Both the position numbers and the translations under genes were made by a program. A stretch of 64,000 nucleotides of DNA, taken from Dallia pectoralis. Lineage: Eukaryota > Chordata > Actinopteri > Esociformes > Umbridae. Shown one piece after another: positions 1 through 12,915 of the stretch. Where the stretch lies: positions 8,140,575-8,204,574 of the forward strand of contig CM055760.1 of assembly GCA_029465975.1 (NCBI GenBank), given 5' to 3'. The notes under the pieces are model-generated. The model ran no database searches. It worked only from the letters and a program-made list of their open reading frames with translations, and was not told the DNA's origin. The stretch's first letter is position 1; every line of letters starts with the position of its first letter.

Positions 1-180
1 TCATATGGACACACACACTCATATTAACACACACATACACACTCATATGGACACACACACACACACACACACACACACTCATATTAACACACACATACAC
101 AGTCATATGGACACACACACGCTCATATGGACACACTCACTCATATTAACACACACATACTCATATTAATACACACATAC
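1..180. repeat. CA-rich minisatellite
   Basis: Imperfect repetition of tcatatggacacacac and tcatattaacacacac blocks joined by (AC)n runs. It starts before the window, so its full length is unknown. No coding potential is seen. Confidence 0.9.
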
Positions 181-1329
181 ACATCACATTCGGGTAAGCC
201 ACTTCTAACTTACAGCGTGTCCTCCGTCTGCATCATGCATGCGTTAGTATTACACACCGCCGGTGTGTCGTGACCACATGTGCTGACCGCATGTATTGAA
301 CGCGTTTGCTGACCTGTGGCGCCGGAGCCATGCGGTTCTCAGGCTGTGATGGCGCCATGTTCTGTGCTAGGAGACAGCAGGCATGACAGCTTGGTTCGCT
401 GATACTCTGCATGGACGTCATCCTGCCTTGAGCTCTGCAGATGCCACCTCACCAGCGGGCATGGGCAACGTGGCAGGAAAGGTGGCACTTTCTTGGTACT
501 AGTTCTCAGTTTCCCCTCTACGGTACTGGTGTAATTGTATCCTCGGTCGTGTTATTCGTTGGAATAGCACAATATATTTCTACGAATTTTTCTGTAAACC
601 TAAAAAGCTAGCGCGCACATTTGAATGGAGGTTTACTGCCATGACGTAGCGTGACATCATCTCAAAGCGTGTTATTTATATTCTAAATGTTAGGGACGAA
701 GTGTATCCAGAATCACACGAAGCAGCCTTTTTTCTATGGCACATTGCGGTCTGTCTCTAACAGGGTAATGGGCATCACAGCCGTGCCAGTCCACTGGGGA
801 ATTCAGGAGGGAACAAGAAATAATCGATATCTAGCAGCTCAAGGTCGTCGAGGATTTCCTCGCGCGCGACATCATAACACTAAACAACAAACACGTCCGA
901 CGCTCCTTCATCCTTCTCTCTCCTTCCCGGACTCTCCCTCCTTTACTCTTTCTCCTGGGAGTCTGCGGCGTGCGATGGGAAGGTCACCTTCGATGGTTCC
1001 CCCTGGTTCTACCTGCAGGAAATCCATCACCTGGCATCGCCATGGTAATAGACTCATTTTTTTCAAACTGCCGCCGGTTGTCGGGGAGACCCACGAGGGA
1101 CACAGGTGTGGTGAATAATTGACCCGGTGCCAGAGGGAAGGTGGAGGTCATCAGAGGCAATGACGACGAGGACACCTCACGGACTTGTCAGCCTCCCCTG
1201 CATTAAGCCTCTGGGATCTAACGGACTGCCGGGAAAAGACCGAGGAAGACGGAGTAGCAAAGAAAGAATAGAAGAATGTAAAAGAAAACCGACTAAGAGG
1301 AGGTAGAGAGAAAGAGAGAAATGGAGAAA
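181..1329. other. Non-coding stretch, nothing recognised
   Basis: Mixed-composition single-copy-looking DNA. The frames at 687-1118 (+) and 233-421 (-) are short and show no domain, codon bias or splice context that I recognise. I see no RNA gene. Confidence 0.5.
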
Positions 1330-2254
1330 TGAGGGCGGAGAGATGAGGGTAGAGGGATGAGGGTGGAGTGCTGAGGGTGGGTGGCTGAAGGGATGAGGGT
1401 GGGTGGAGGGATGTGGGTGGGTGGAGGGATGAGGGTGGGTGGAGGGATGAGGGTGGGTGGGGGAGGGATGAGGGTGGGTGGAGGGATGAGGGTGGTGGAG
1501 GGATGAGGGTGGGTGGGGGAAGGGATGAGGGTGGGTGGAGGGATGAGGGTGGGTGGAGGGATGAGGGTGGGTGGGGGAAGGGATGAGGGTGGGTGGGGGA
1601 AGGGATGAGGTTGGAGAGATGAGGGTGGGTGGGTGGCTGAAGGGATGAGGGTGGGTGGAGGGATGAGGGTGGGTGGGGGAAGGGATGAGGGTGGGTGGAG
1701 GGATGAGGGGGTGGGGGAAGGGATGAGGTTGGAGGGATGAGGGTGGAGGGATGAGGTTGGAGGGATGAGGGTGGGTGGAGGGATGAGGGTGGGTGGGGAA
1801 GGGATGAGGGTGGGTGGAGGGATGATGGTGGGTGGGGGAAGGGATGAGGGTGGGTAGAGGGATGAGGGTGGGTGGAGGGATGAGGGTGGGTGGGGGAAGG
1901 GATGAGGTTGGAGAGATGAGGGTGGGTGGGTGGCTGAAGGGATGAGGGTGGGTGGAGGGATGAGGGTGGGTGGGTGGCTGAAGGGATGAGGGTGGGTGGA
2001 GGGATGAGGGTCGGGGAAGGGATGAGGGTGGGTGGGGGAAGGGATGAGGTTGGAGGGATGAGGTTGGAGGGATGAGGTTGGAGGGATCAGGGTGGGTGGA
2101 GGGATGAGGGTGGGTGGGGGAAGGGATGAGGGTGGGTGGGGGAAGGGATGAGGTTGGAGGGATGAGGGTGGAGGGATGAGGTTGGAGGGATCAGGGTGGG
2201 TGGAGGGATGAGGGTGGGTGGGGGAAGGGATGAGGGTGGGTGGGGGAAGGGATG
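1330..2254. repeat. G-rich minisatellite, unit about 18 bp (gagggatgagggtgggtg)
   Basis: About 925 bp of gagggatgagggtgggtgg variants, with longer spacers carrying ggggaaggg or ggctgaaggg. The + strand is nearly C-free and carries dozens of GGG runs 1-6 nt apart, the classic G-quadruplex pattern. The 321-residue Ser/Pro/His/Leu frame on the minus strand is only a translation of the repeat. Confidence 0.95.
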
Positions 2255-3122
2255 ACATTGTTCTTCACATCTAGACATTGTTCTTCTGCACTATTCAGAT
2301 ACATATTACACATTCTATATTTACCCAGTACATAATGCCAACTAGGCATGGTCAGACTGTTCGTGTTGTGTGTTCTGCTCTGTTTGCACTGGTCCTGTAC
2401 ATGTTAAAATGTGTGTGCTAAATGCCACAGCTAGGGGTCAGGACAAATACCTTGTGTGTGTAAACAGACTTGGTCGAATAAACCGGATGCTGATTCTGAT
2501 TCTAATTCCCTTTCTCACACTGGAATACTTTTTGACTGATAAGAAACCGTCAGTATGTGAGCAGATAATTCAATATGATAAGTGGACCCAGAGAATTTTG
2601 GGTTTTGGCTAGGTTCTACTGAACATATTCCTGTAAGACTCCAATTATAGTCATCTCCATATCTGCATGTCATTAACATTTGCTATTTAGAGAGTACCAG
2701 AAGTGTTCGAGGGAAAGCTAACATCATTCCAACTGCAACGCAAACGGCTATTGAATAGATAGCCTTTAACGGCAGACAACGGCTAAAAAATAAGTTTGAA
2801 ATATATGACAGTAACATTATAAACTTGAAATCTCCCCAGGTTAACAGCTGTGTTATACATATGTATGTATAATACAGACTCGTGTTGTGAAAATGTGAGA
2901 CATTTGCACGTTGCGTTGAAGGGGGACACAACATGATTTACCTCTGAGAAATTCCTTTAAGGACCAACTTCTGAAAATAGTTTGCAAAATCCCAACCACT
3001 TGGACGACAAATGACAAATTATGAAAGACATCAACCTCTTTGTGATAGGTGTTTCATATGCGCAGTACAAATAGAAACGTATAAACTTATTTCAACATGC
3101 ATGCCAATGAGGTTCTCTAATA
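2255..3122. other. Non-coding stretch, nothing recognised
   Basis: AT-leaning spacer between two minisatellites. Starts with two catctagacattgttctt-like words (2269-2290). No gene, RNA or mobile element end recognised. Confidence 0.5.
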
Positions 3123-4050
3123 CGTGTGTGAACACCAAGTGGACTGTGAGTGTGTGTGTGAACCCCAAGTGGACTGTGATTGTGTATGTGAACACCAAAG
3201 GGGACTGTGATTGTGTGTGTGAACACCAAGTGGTCTGTGATTGTGTGTGTGAACACCAAAGGGAACTGTGAGTGTGTGTGAACCCCAAGTGGTCTGTGAT
3301 TGTGTGTGTGAACCCCAAGTGGTCTGTGATTGTGTGTGTGAACACCAAGTGGTCTGTGAGTGTGTGTGTGAACCCCAAGTTGACTGTGATTGTGTGTGTG
3401 AACCCCAAGTTGACTGTGATTGTGTATGTGAACACCAAGTGGTCTGTGATTGTGTGTGTGAACACCAAGTGGTCTGTGATTGTGTGTGTGAACCCCAAGT
3501 TGACTGTGATTGTGTGTGTGAACACCAAGTGGTCTGTGATTGTGTGTGTGAACCCCAAGTTGACTGTGATTGTGTGTGTGAACACCAAGTGGTCTGTGAT
3601 TGTGTGTGTGAACACCAAAGGGGACTGTGAGTGTGTGTGAACCCCAAGTGGACTGTGATTGTGTGTGTGAACCCCAAGTTGACTGTGATTGTGTGTGTGA
3701 ACACCAAGTGGTCTGTGATTGTGTGTGTGAACCCCAAGTTGACTGTGATTGTGTGTGTGAACACCAAGTGGTCTGTGATTGTGTGTGTGAACCCCAAGTG
3801 GACTGTGATTGTGTGTGTGAACACCAAAGTTGACTGTGAGTGTGTGTGTGAACCCCAAGTGGACTGTGATTGTGTGTGTGAACCCCAAGTTGACTGTGAT
3901 TGTGTGTGTGAACACCAAGTGGACTGTGATTGTGTGTGTGAACCCCAAGTGGACTGTGATTATGTGTGTGAACACCAAGTGGACTGTGAGTGTGTGTGTG
4001 AACCCCAAGTTGACTGTGATTGTGTGTGTGAACACCAATTGGTTTGTGAT
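3123..4050. repeat. 30-bp minisatellite, about 31 copies
   Basis: Unit approximates tgtgtgtgtgaaccccaag followed by ttgactgtgat. Two alternative centres, aaccccaagttgac and aacaccaagtggtc, alternate irregularly, and some copies have aaagggga insertions. Because 30 is a multiple of three and the unit has few stops, long frames appear on both strands (up to 425 codons on the minus strand). These are repeat artefacts. Confidence 0.95.
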
Positions 4051-4420
4051 GTGCTACTCCCGTTACTCCTCTTCTGATTGGCCGGGTTCTGTAGGCTGCA
4101 CCCGTCCTGCAGTAGTTCTGCCCACAGGGCACCGGGTCCTTGCCTCTACATGTCTGTGAGATGCCAGCGCTGGCACAGAGACTGTGGATGGCACATACCC
4201 ATAAGGGAGTTGGCATGCTCTCTAAAATGGTTGCCAGGTTCCACGTGCCCTCCTTCTGTTCCGTATCGATTTGATTTGAATCCTCCTTTTCAGAAGACAT
4301 TTTCCATTGACAATATGAACCTGCGTTAAACATATGAACAAATAAACATGTGAAATTAATCTTTATCAAGGATCGCAGAGAGCAGCCATGTCGATATCCA
4401 CACTATATTTACGTGTATAT
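4051..4420. other. Non-coding stretch, nothing recognised
   Basis: Single-copy-looking DNA between the 30-bp array and the Tc1/mariner fragment. Frames continuing out of the array end here without recognisable protein content. Confidence 0.45.
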
Positions 4421-4422
4421 AC

Positions 4423-4600
4423 ACTGATGCACCAAAACATTATTGCAACTCACAGGTGAAGCGAAAAACTCTGATCATTTCCTAACAAGGACTCATGCCC
4501 AGGTCTGGGTGGATTAGATGGTAAGTGAACAATCGGTTCTGGCCAGACGACTGGGTTAGAGAATCTCTGAAATGGCCGGACTTCTGGGGAAAGTAGCCAT
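4423..4600 (+). mobile_element. Tc1/mariner-type 5' end fragment
   Basis: The stretch from actgatgcaccaaaacatt through acaggtgaagcg to gccagacgactgggtt resembles, from memory, the 5' leader and transposase start of a very common fish Tc1/mariner family (cactgatcagcc...acaggtgaagtgaa...agacgactgggtcagagcatctc). It is diverged, has an internal deletion, and breaks off where the CT array begins near 4617. No functional transposase remains. The family call rests on recollection, not on a search. Confidence 0.6.
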
Positions 4601-4616
4601 TTAAGTGAATGGGTAA

Positions 4617-5130
<514 letters not shown>

Positions 5131-6058
5131 ATTCAATTCAATTCAATTCAGCTTTATTGGCATGAAAGTTACAAATGAACAATATTGCCAAAGCACTTTA
5201 CAATGTAATTACAATTAAACATATGTACATTAACATTAATCAGTTACAAGGTAGTAAAGATGTGTGTGGATGTGTTAAGAATGTTGGGTCAACTGGCTGT
5301 CCCTACGGGTGTGGCATGATGCGACATATTTTGCCCCATAGACGACATATTGGTCTATCTCACCCAGTATGTATTTCATTTTCTCTGTTTCGTTTGTTTC
5401 TCTAAATTGTTTATGCTTATCCTCGATTTGGGAAAAGAAAGTGGCCCGCAGATCAGCATAGTACTCACACTCTAAGAGAAAGTGTGCTTCCGTTTCAACT
5501 CTGCTCTGTTGGCAGAGTAAGCACAGCCTGGCATCTCTGGGTTGCCAGATTTGTCTATGACGACCGGTCTCTATGGCCAGGCTGTGCTCGCTGAGTCTAT
5601 ACATAGTTAAAGTTTTCCTCAGTTTTCTATCAGTCACAGTGGTCAGATAGTTTGCCACTGTGTACTGTCTGTTTAGAGCCAAATAGCATGGGAGTTTACT
5701 TTGATTTTTTGTAATGTCTTTCCAATAAGAGATATACTTTTCCTTTTGTTTTTTGCTAATTTGGTTGGGCCAGATTGTCTGAGGGTTATTTGGGTTAGGG
5801 TTGGTCTGAGAATTTACTCTCAGAATCAACTGACTAAGGTGACTCTTCTCTATGGTCGCTTCTTGGCATTGGAGAGCTTTGTGGTGGTAAGAGTTGGGGT
5901 CACTTGTTTTTAAATGATTATAAAATGTAGTGGCTCGTTTTTGGATATTTATTAAAAGAGGGAATTGGCCTAATTCTGCTCTGCATGCGTTGTTTGGGGT
6001 TTTTCTCTGTACTCTAAGGATACTCTTACATAGTTCTGCATGTAGAATCTCAATTGGG
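5131..6058 (-). mobile_element. 5'-truncated non-LTR retrotransposon (LINE), 3' end
   Basis: On the minus strand this fragment ends in a (TTGAA)n-type tail (attcaattcaattcaattcag on the + strand at 5130-5151), the usual 3' terminus of a family of fish LINEs. The body encodes the C-terminal part of a reverse-transcriptase polyprotein. The upstream edge falls directly in (CT)n at 6058, as expected for a 5'-truncated, target-primed insertion into the array. Confidence 0.8.
5275..6057 (-). pseudogene. C-terminal fragment of LINE ORF2 (reverse transcriptase polyprotein)
   Basis: An open frame runs leftward without stop from the truncation edge near 6057 to a stop at 5275, about 260 codons. The first Met is at 5829, but coding similarity extends further upstream: residues such as LCKSILRVQRKTPNNACRAE and FYNHLKTSDPNSYHHKALQ are read before it. 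The C-terminus carries a Cys/His cluster, CLLCQQ...ETEAHFLLECEYY, typical of the zinc-knuckle-like tail seen in many fish LINE ORF2 proteins. The endonuclease and the reverse-transcriptase core (YADD-type motif) are missing, so it cannot mobilise itself. The intact frame suggests a fairly recent insertion. The clade is not determined. Confidence 0.75.
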
Positions 6059-6123
<65 letters not shown>

Positions 6124-6125
6124 TT

Positions 6126-6186
<61 letters not shown>

Positions 6187-6202
6187 GTTCTCTCTCTCTC
6201 TC

Positions 6203-6239
<37 letters not shown>

Positions 6240-6315
6240 TTCGTTCTCTCTCTCTCTCTTGCTTGTCTGTCTCTCTCTCTCTTGATCTCTCCTCACTTTT
6301 TTCTCTCTCTTCTCA
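6059..6315. repeat. (CT)n array with TTTCGTT interruptions, right half
   Basis: Same motif as the array ending at 5130, including tctttcgttctctc interruptions and CCCTCT variants. It decays into ttgcttgtctgt and ttgatctctcc toward 6310. Confidence 0.95.
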
Positions 6316-9300
6316 CAAGTTCTGTAATCTAAAACCTGCATACCTTTGACCCATTTTCCCCACTAAATGAATATGAGCAGGATAAAGTGTTGGCACTCTG
6401 ATAAGAGATATTTTCTTGGTACGGTTATATATTATATATATTTGATCCTAATCAGAGTAACCGCGGTCACCCCCCCCCCCCACCCCCATCTCTGCAACTA
6501 CATTCGAGCCATCCTCTCTCTCATAGCCACTCAATACTGTTTAATTGCTCTATAACAAGGACCAGTTGAAATAGTAACCGACTGTTATGCTGTTAATGCT
6601 ACGATAACGAGGCCAAATGGCCCCTTCTGATTTAAAACAATGCAGAGTTTCTTTTGAACAAGATTGCAACACAGCTCAAAGCCGCGGCTTCGCTGTTGAT
6701 ATTATTCAGTCTGATATCTGAGGGAAAACAATCCTCACGCCGTTTGATCTGAGACACCTTTCTCTGTTTCTCCCTGTGGTTATAATGAGCTAATTTATTA
6801 GGATGTTTCCACCGTACGCTGTGGATTTATTTGATAAACAGTGGCTGCAAGGTGTGCTGTTGGTATTCTCCTGCTGTAATTAACACATTAGGAACAGCCC
6901 CGTGGTGTTGGGGCTTCTGCATAACCGGGTTGTGCCGCCGTCGCTCACGGTAACAGAACCTAATTGAATGCGCTAGCAAAGCTATCTGGATTGAAGTGTT
7001 CGAAGGAATGAGGTAGCGGAAGACGGTAATGACTTTGTGTCACCGCGGTAGACATGCTAATCACACACACAGCTAATCATCGTTGGCACGGATGGCTCCG
7101 GTCTACGGGCGTTGGGGGCGCGGAGACTGTGAGATCTCAGAGATGGGCCGTTCGGAGACGGCGCGTGGAGCGTAATGACAAATGCGCTAATCATTGCTCC
7201 TCATCTATCTCGCCAAAAAAAAACAAAAGAGGAGACTTTCGCCTTCCGATGGAGACACATCTAATGACACGTAGATCATGTGTTTCACCGGGAATTTTCT
7301 TTCAGCTACACCGCCTGGAATTCCTCACCTCGTCGTGCCAGTATCTGCGCAGATGTTACCTGACAGAGACGCACGCGGTCGGCTCGCGCTGTTAGCGTGT
7401 ACATATCATGCAGAACGGCCGCACGCTATGTGCTGATGAAGCGGACGCCATGTTAGCGTGCCTCAGGAAGAGACCAGCTGCTGGCGCCGCCTCTCTCTCT
7501 CACAAGCAGGCCGAGGTCGCCAAGACGATGAGCCGGAGACTTCTATACACTCCATCCGTATGCATAATGTATAAAAAGCCCACTGTATATTCTTTAGAGC
7601 AATCCTGCTGCTTTTGCACGAGTTAGAGCATTTATAGCCCCTTTGTATCTGGGACACAACATACATTCACACACCCCACACACTCTTCTTCCCAACACTG
7701 ACCTCAACACCCTTGTGAATGTAATGGAACTCCAATAGCATATAATTCATCACTAACATTAGATATCGTGTTAATAAAATATGGTAATAGAATTGACATC
7801 GATCATGAGTCCTGGCGACGTTTTCAAAGAAACGAGCCAAGCTGCTTAAAGGCTTGGAGGTGCTTTCGCAAATATGGAGATGTCATTGGCCACCCTCCGG
7901 TCAGAATTAATTGAAACGTCGCTAAATTAGGCTCTTTCATCACTCTGACGTTACCTTCATGTTTCCTCTCACCGCCAATATCAGTTGGCGGGGGAAACCT
8001 TCGTTTGGCATCTGGGACCGTAACCGGAATCGCACTCACGTTCAAAAAGAAATACACGAATACGTAAGTAATGATGATGATGGCTAATCAAAAGATACAG
8101 GAAAGCGAAAGTGGCCGTACGCGTAGACGGGTAACGCTCATTTGTCATGATCACTTATATCCCCCGGAGATCCCAGACTGATGGATGAGCTGTCAATTAA
8201 CCACACCAGGTGGTCTTTCGTATATGTCAGGGCGTTGTTTAAGGAAGGCTTTGTTGTACAACCGCGATGCGACACTCGCGCCGTGTGCATGGAAAGCATT
8301 CCGATTCACTCTCGTTGTGTCTCGTTGTGCTAAGGTTGTTTCGTTAACCTTACCAAACCCTCGCAACAAGCTTTTTTACCCCAGTGCGTCCCCACCGCCG
8401 TTGAACAACACCGTCACGTGTTTGTTCTGGAAACCGAAAGGCGCCAGACTGTACAAGCCATGAGACATGTCCCTACAACGGAATGGACTTATCGCAGTGT
8501 GACTCGGAGAATAATTGTCCTCTCTGCATGAAAGGCCCAGACACAACAGCCACGCCAGGGCCCTGGGTGGACCACAGATGCATGCTGGGAAAAGGAAATT
8601 GGGTCCCGGTGTAAAAGCTGTGCCGAAACCACGGGAACAGAAACAGACAGGACAGACATCCCGTGTCGTGTTGCTGCCTCGTCCCTACATGTCGCCATTG
8701 AACTGCAGGCAATCGACACAACCGTTCGACATCCTCATCGTAGCATCTAGCCGTGGTTCTGTATGACATGAGCCCTGTGCTCTGTGTCTGCGAGGGGAAT
8801 TAGCTCCGATAATGCAGAGATACTTTTCTGACTCAACACAGCTGTATTCCCATCTGCTGGCTCTCACCCCGAGAGAAGAGCCTTAATTGATAAGCCCAAT
8901 AAACAGCAGCTATTGGCATTGCTATCGATGCTCGTCTGCATGGCCCAGGATGAATAACGGCGGGTACTCTTCCGTAAGGCTGGACGTTTGGACACAAACG
9001 CGTTTGTGTTTTACATTACGTTCCTCTGAGTTACCAGCGAATGACTGCCGCCAGTCAACGGTCGGTGAATAAATGTCAGGTTTAGAACAGAACCACCGTG
9101 TCACGCGCTCGATAACTGGTATAACATGACTATCCATTTTGTTATTATGTCTAATTGACAGTTATTCCGGGAAAAAATGGTTAACGCAGCATTTGTATCT
9201 CGGCATATCCGCATATTGCCCTTCTCATTAACTTGAATATGCTGCAACCTGTCTGTTATTGTTTACAATTGAGTTTTCTCTTTCCATACGAACCCAAAAG

Positions 9301-10380
9301 CAAAGACAGTTTTTAATGCATTGATTATCAGCCCACCATGAAAGCATCTGCCATTTCCCGGTTGCCGTTACCAAGGCAGCGTTGGGAGAGAGAGCAGCCC
9401 TGACGAACACCCCCATCTGTCAGACTCGATCAGGCCTATGGCTCCTGCCCACCTAGCACAAAGAACACACACACTCTGCTGAAAACTTCCTCTGCCAACG
9501 AGCAGTTCATTAGCCAATCTCGCAGGCATCAGTTAAAACTGTCCTCCGCAGCTTTGCATATTGTATCGGCGGAGCATCATCAATCACCCGCTTTCTCCCA
9601 CTCCGATTTCTCCCGTAGCGATTTGTGATCTCCGCCGGAGCGGATCGTAAAGCCTCGACCGAACTCCTCATTTTGGAAAAAAGTTAAGAACCACGCTGTC
9701 ATGCCGCGACGTAGCGCTGCCTAAGACCGCGGCTGATTCATTTCGTGTTAGGGCCTCGTGCCATGAAAACGATTCATTCTCTCATTCCGCTTATTCAAGG
9801 GGGCCCGTAACATCTTCTACCAATTAGCAATTCTGTATGATAGTGTGCGTTCGTAATTCTACACTCCCCATCACTTCCACATATTTTCATTCCACCGTCT
9901 CCTGGCGTTCAAGCAGAATCTTTAATTTAACCTTATTGATGTTTGATGGTCCCCAACCCTGAAGGTCTGCCAAGAGAAACCGTAGTCCACGATCAGTTGG
10001 ATTTAAACAACCTTTAGAAACTTGATCTATCCGTAGCGTGGTGTGTGTACTTGGACTAATCACCATCAGTATTATTTTTTACGTGATCACATTCCACCAT
10101 TACTTCTAGAACATCTGAGCTGGTGGCAGGTAGTTTGCGATTATTGTTTAAAGCAAACTGACCCTTGGATGACAGTTCTTCTGGGGCCCACTCGCATGTA
10201 CCTCCATCGTCTGCTTGACCTCACAGTGCTCAGTCTGGGCAGGCTACATCCCGTCATGTCCCCGTCCACAGGATGTTTACTGTGACCGGGCGAGAGTGGC
10301 TGTGTGAGACCTCCAGCCACATGTCCCCGGGGAAGAGAACAACGACGGTGTAACATTTCCAGCAACATTTTCCCAGTGTT
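6316..10380. other. Long non-coding stretch, no gene recognised
   Basis: About 4 kb with no satellite except a C12-13 run near 6469-6481. Composition alternates between AT-rich blocks with homeodomain-like TAATTA words and CpG-containing blocks (for example 6900-7500 and 9600-9800). Short frames in several phases lack codon bias and splice context. It could hold conserved regulatory elements, but conservation cannot be judged from one sequence. Confidence 0.5.
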
Positions 10381-10385
10381 TCCGA

Positions 10386-10496
10386 GTGTGTGTGGTAGAG
10401 TGTGTGTTTGTGAAAGTGTGTGTGGTTGAGTGTGTGTTTGTGATAGTGTGTGTGGTTGAGTGTGTTTGTGATAGTGTGTGTGGTTGCGTGTGTCTC
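10386..10496. repeat. GT-rich minisatellite (gtgtgtggttgagtgtgtttgtgatagt)
   Basis: Four imperfect copies of a unit of about 28-36 bp alternating gtgtgtggttgag with gtgtttgtgatag. Frames across it are Cys/Val repeats only. Confidence 0.85.
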
Positions 10497-11405
10497 TTAA
10501 GAGGGACAGGGGGGTTGTGTATGTGGGTTTTTGCCAGATTGGTAAACTGTTTATTGGTCTGTGGTGGATGAAAATGTGTGTTTATTTATTTTATTTTCAA
10601 TTACTTTCTAAATGTTAGTTTTTGTCCCATCTTTCCCCTCACAGAATGTTGCGTTCGTCAGTTAACAAAAATGTGGGGTTGCGACTGGTGAGGTTCTCAT
10701 GCCCAAATAGGACTGGTATTTTGAAACATTTCTAGTTTTTGTTGCCTACACAAAGCTCCTAAATTATGTCCATGTCATTCCACTCAGTCTTTCACAACGT
10801 AGTCTATAATTCAATGTTATAAAGGATTTATGTTGGTAAATTACATTAAACGTATGTTTATTTTGAAACGCCGTTCCTACAAGAGGTGCTTTTAGGCTCT
10901 GATTCATCTAATGACATATGCCCGCAATCTCATTCTCATAATTCTTTAAGAGGAAAATGACCGATTTGCTCCATTATGCTAATGTTATTAAGGTCCTAAA
11001 TAATTAAATTGACGATCTGCTGTTGCATATCTTCGGCGTGGAATACAAAACATCATCCGTGTATGTAGATGTGTGTGTGTGTTTGGAAATGTTCTCAATG
11101 TGATGTGTGTCTACCCAGTTTTCCGCTGCCCATTCAGTCTCTGTTCAGTTCATGTTACCGTGGTGATGACCTTGTGATATTTGGGGAAGTCAGGGTGGCC
11201 TGCATCCAGATCAATGTTATTGCTCAATGGGACCATTGTTTTTTAGTTTCTAAGTTTTATTTAGGATTATCATTTTTGTTGGGTGTTAGGTTTAGCTTTC
11301 AGATTAGAGTTTTAGGGGGTTAAAGTAAGAGTTAAGGGACATTTCGGGTAAAGGAACATATTTTTCTGGTAGTCAATGGTTGGTTGTCACAAAGTGTACC
11401 AACAC

Positions 11406-11439
<34 letters not shown>

Positions 11440-12350
11440 CATAACGATACTTTCAGATAAATTAATATGCTCTGTACAATACTGCAGCAGGTAATGAATT
11501 ACTCCTTTCCCAGTCAGTATTAATGAATACAGCACATTCGTTCGGGGCATTGTTGCCAACCTGCCATAAGCATTGCTCACTAATGTACTGCGCTTAACAA
11601 GGGAACCAATCCTAACATGGCAAGCATGAATTGTTTCGGATAATTTATGTCTTTCAAATCCTATTGTTCTTTATTAGCTAATGTTACAAATAGTCCACGG
11701 AGTTCTGCAGTGTTTTTAGCCTCCAACTTGTTTTCCCGCTCCAACGTCACAAGTGTTTTTCCGTACGGTTTTTCACTGTGTGGTGTATCTGTGTCTGAGT
11801 TCAGGGCAAAGCCAGAGGGGAGAATACGCTGAAAACTGTCACAAACATAATTGCCACGAAACCAACAAAATGCTTCCAGACAGCTATGTCCTAAATAGGA
11901 TGAGATATAGCGGAGATTCCTCTGCTGAACTAATAGTATGTGCTCTTGTCGTCCACAATTGCCTCATTGCTGTATTGTCTGGTACAATAAATAATGTGTT
12001 AGACTTTAACACTCCTGAGTAGAACATTAGGAGTGTGTGGATGAACTCACTAATTTACCACCTGGATTGTGGCATATACCTGCTCAGCCCTCACCCTGGT
12101 CAGTGTTGTGAGTGTCAGATAAAGGCTGGCTTGTTATGCTCTAGCGACTCCTACTGGTAGGTTGTGCGACTGCAAGCTCAACCATGGTTCTCAGAAGGTG
12201 AATGTGTTCTTCTCTAAACACGTTGATGCTGCCAAGTACTTCCTGTTTGTGTATTATAAAAAGATAAATGACTTGACAAGAATAAGTGTGTCAAATTGGG
12301 AGGGTTAAATTACAGAGAATTAAAGTCTTTTGGCGTACGTGCTATAGAGA
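10497..12350. other. Non-coding stretch, nothing recognised apart from one (TG)n
   Basis: AT-rich DNA with a (TG)n run at about 11409-11437 and a degenerate gttaggg-like patch near 11280-11345. No gene or mobile element ends recognised. Confidence 0.5.
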
Positions 12351-12351
12351 T

Positions 12352-12560
12352 TCAAGATTCAAGAATCAAAGTTTTATTGTCGTGTGTACAGAGTGACTTG
12401 CATCAAACTGCACAATGAAATTCTTCTGACATGGCATGCAACAATTACGTAGTTAGAAGAATTTAAAATAAAAACAATTTACAACAATATACAGAATATA
12501 CATAGCTACAAAATATGCATAATGAGTGAGAATATGCAGTATGCAGTCCCTAAATACGTA
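12352..12560. repeat. Dispersed retroposon-like repeat (3' end type)
   Basis: It begins attcaagattcaagaatcaa and continues agttttattgtcgtgtgtac...acaatgaaattcttctgac, the recurring 3' terminal sequence of a fish retroposon family (attcaag tail plus ttttattgtc). On this reading it lies in minus orientation, with its tail at 12352. Family and right edge are uncertain. Confidence 0.5.
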
Positions 12561-12569
12561 AATACTGTA

Positions 12570-12602
12570 ATACAGGTAACATACAGAATATGTTACCTGT
12601 AT
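12570..12602. repeat. Perfect 14-bp inverted repeat with 5-nt loop
   Basis: Arm atacaggtaacata (12570-12583), spacer cagaa, arm tatgttacctgtat (12589-12602). All 14 pairs match. It could extrude as a cruciform or form an RNA hairpin; no T-tract or RNA family supports a specific function. Confidence 0.85.
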
Positions 12603-12715
12603 GTAAAGCAAATATCTGAGAAAACTACACAAAAAAGATATTCAGAATCTAATTAACAATGAATGCCACCACATCCAAAAGCCTTCAGAGTTTTCCTCTT
12701 TGTGGAAACGGCTGA

Positions 12716-12766
12716 TTTCTGTTATATCTAAATTTCATAGATTTCTGTTATATCTAAATTACATAG
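12716..12766. repeat. Two-copy tandem duplication, unit 26 bp
   Basis: tttctgttatatctaaatt is followed by a second tttctgttatatctaaatt 26 bp later, with small differences in the linker. A simple local duplication. Confidence 0.7.
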
Positions 12767-12915
12767 CAGTTTAGCTCTGCAAAGACTACAGCGTTTTGGA
12801 AAAGGTTTCTCTCAATTAGCTAATTAAGCTGGTTAAATGAAGTTCAATTAACCAACAATGTTAGAATAAATAGATGTTGTGCTGTAAAGAATAAGTGGTG
12901 GTATGCAAATGTACT

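Noticed and set aside
687..1118. 143-codon + strand frame as a possible gene
   Set aside because: No domain, low-complexity Ser/Pro tract, no promoter or splice evidence.
1293..2258. 321-codon minus-strand Ser/Pro/His/Leu frame
   Set aside because: Pure translation of the G-rich minisatellite; no unique sequence, start context or splice sites.
3031..4369. Frames of 236-425 codons over the 30-bp array (THNHSQLGVH repeats)
   Set aside because: Open only because the unit is 30 bp without stops; several phases are open simultaneously.
7054..7395. 113-codon + strand frame
   Set aside because: Composition looks like non-coding DNA; no family resemblance and no splice sites.
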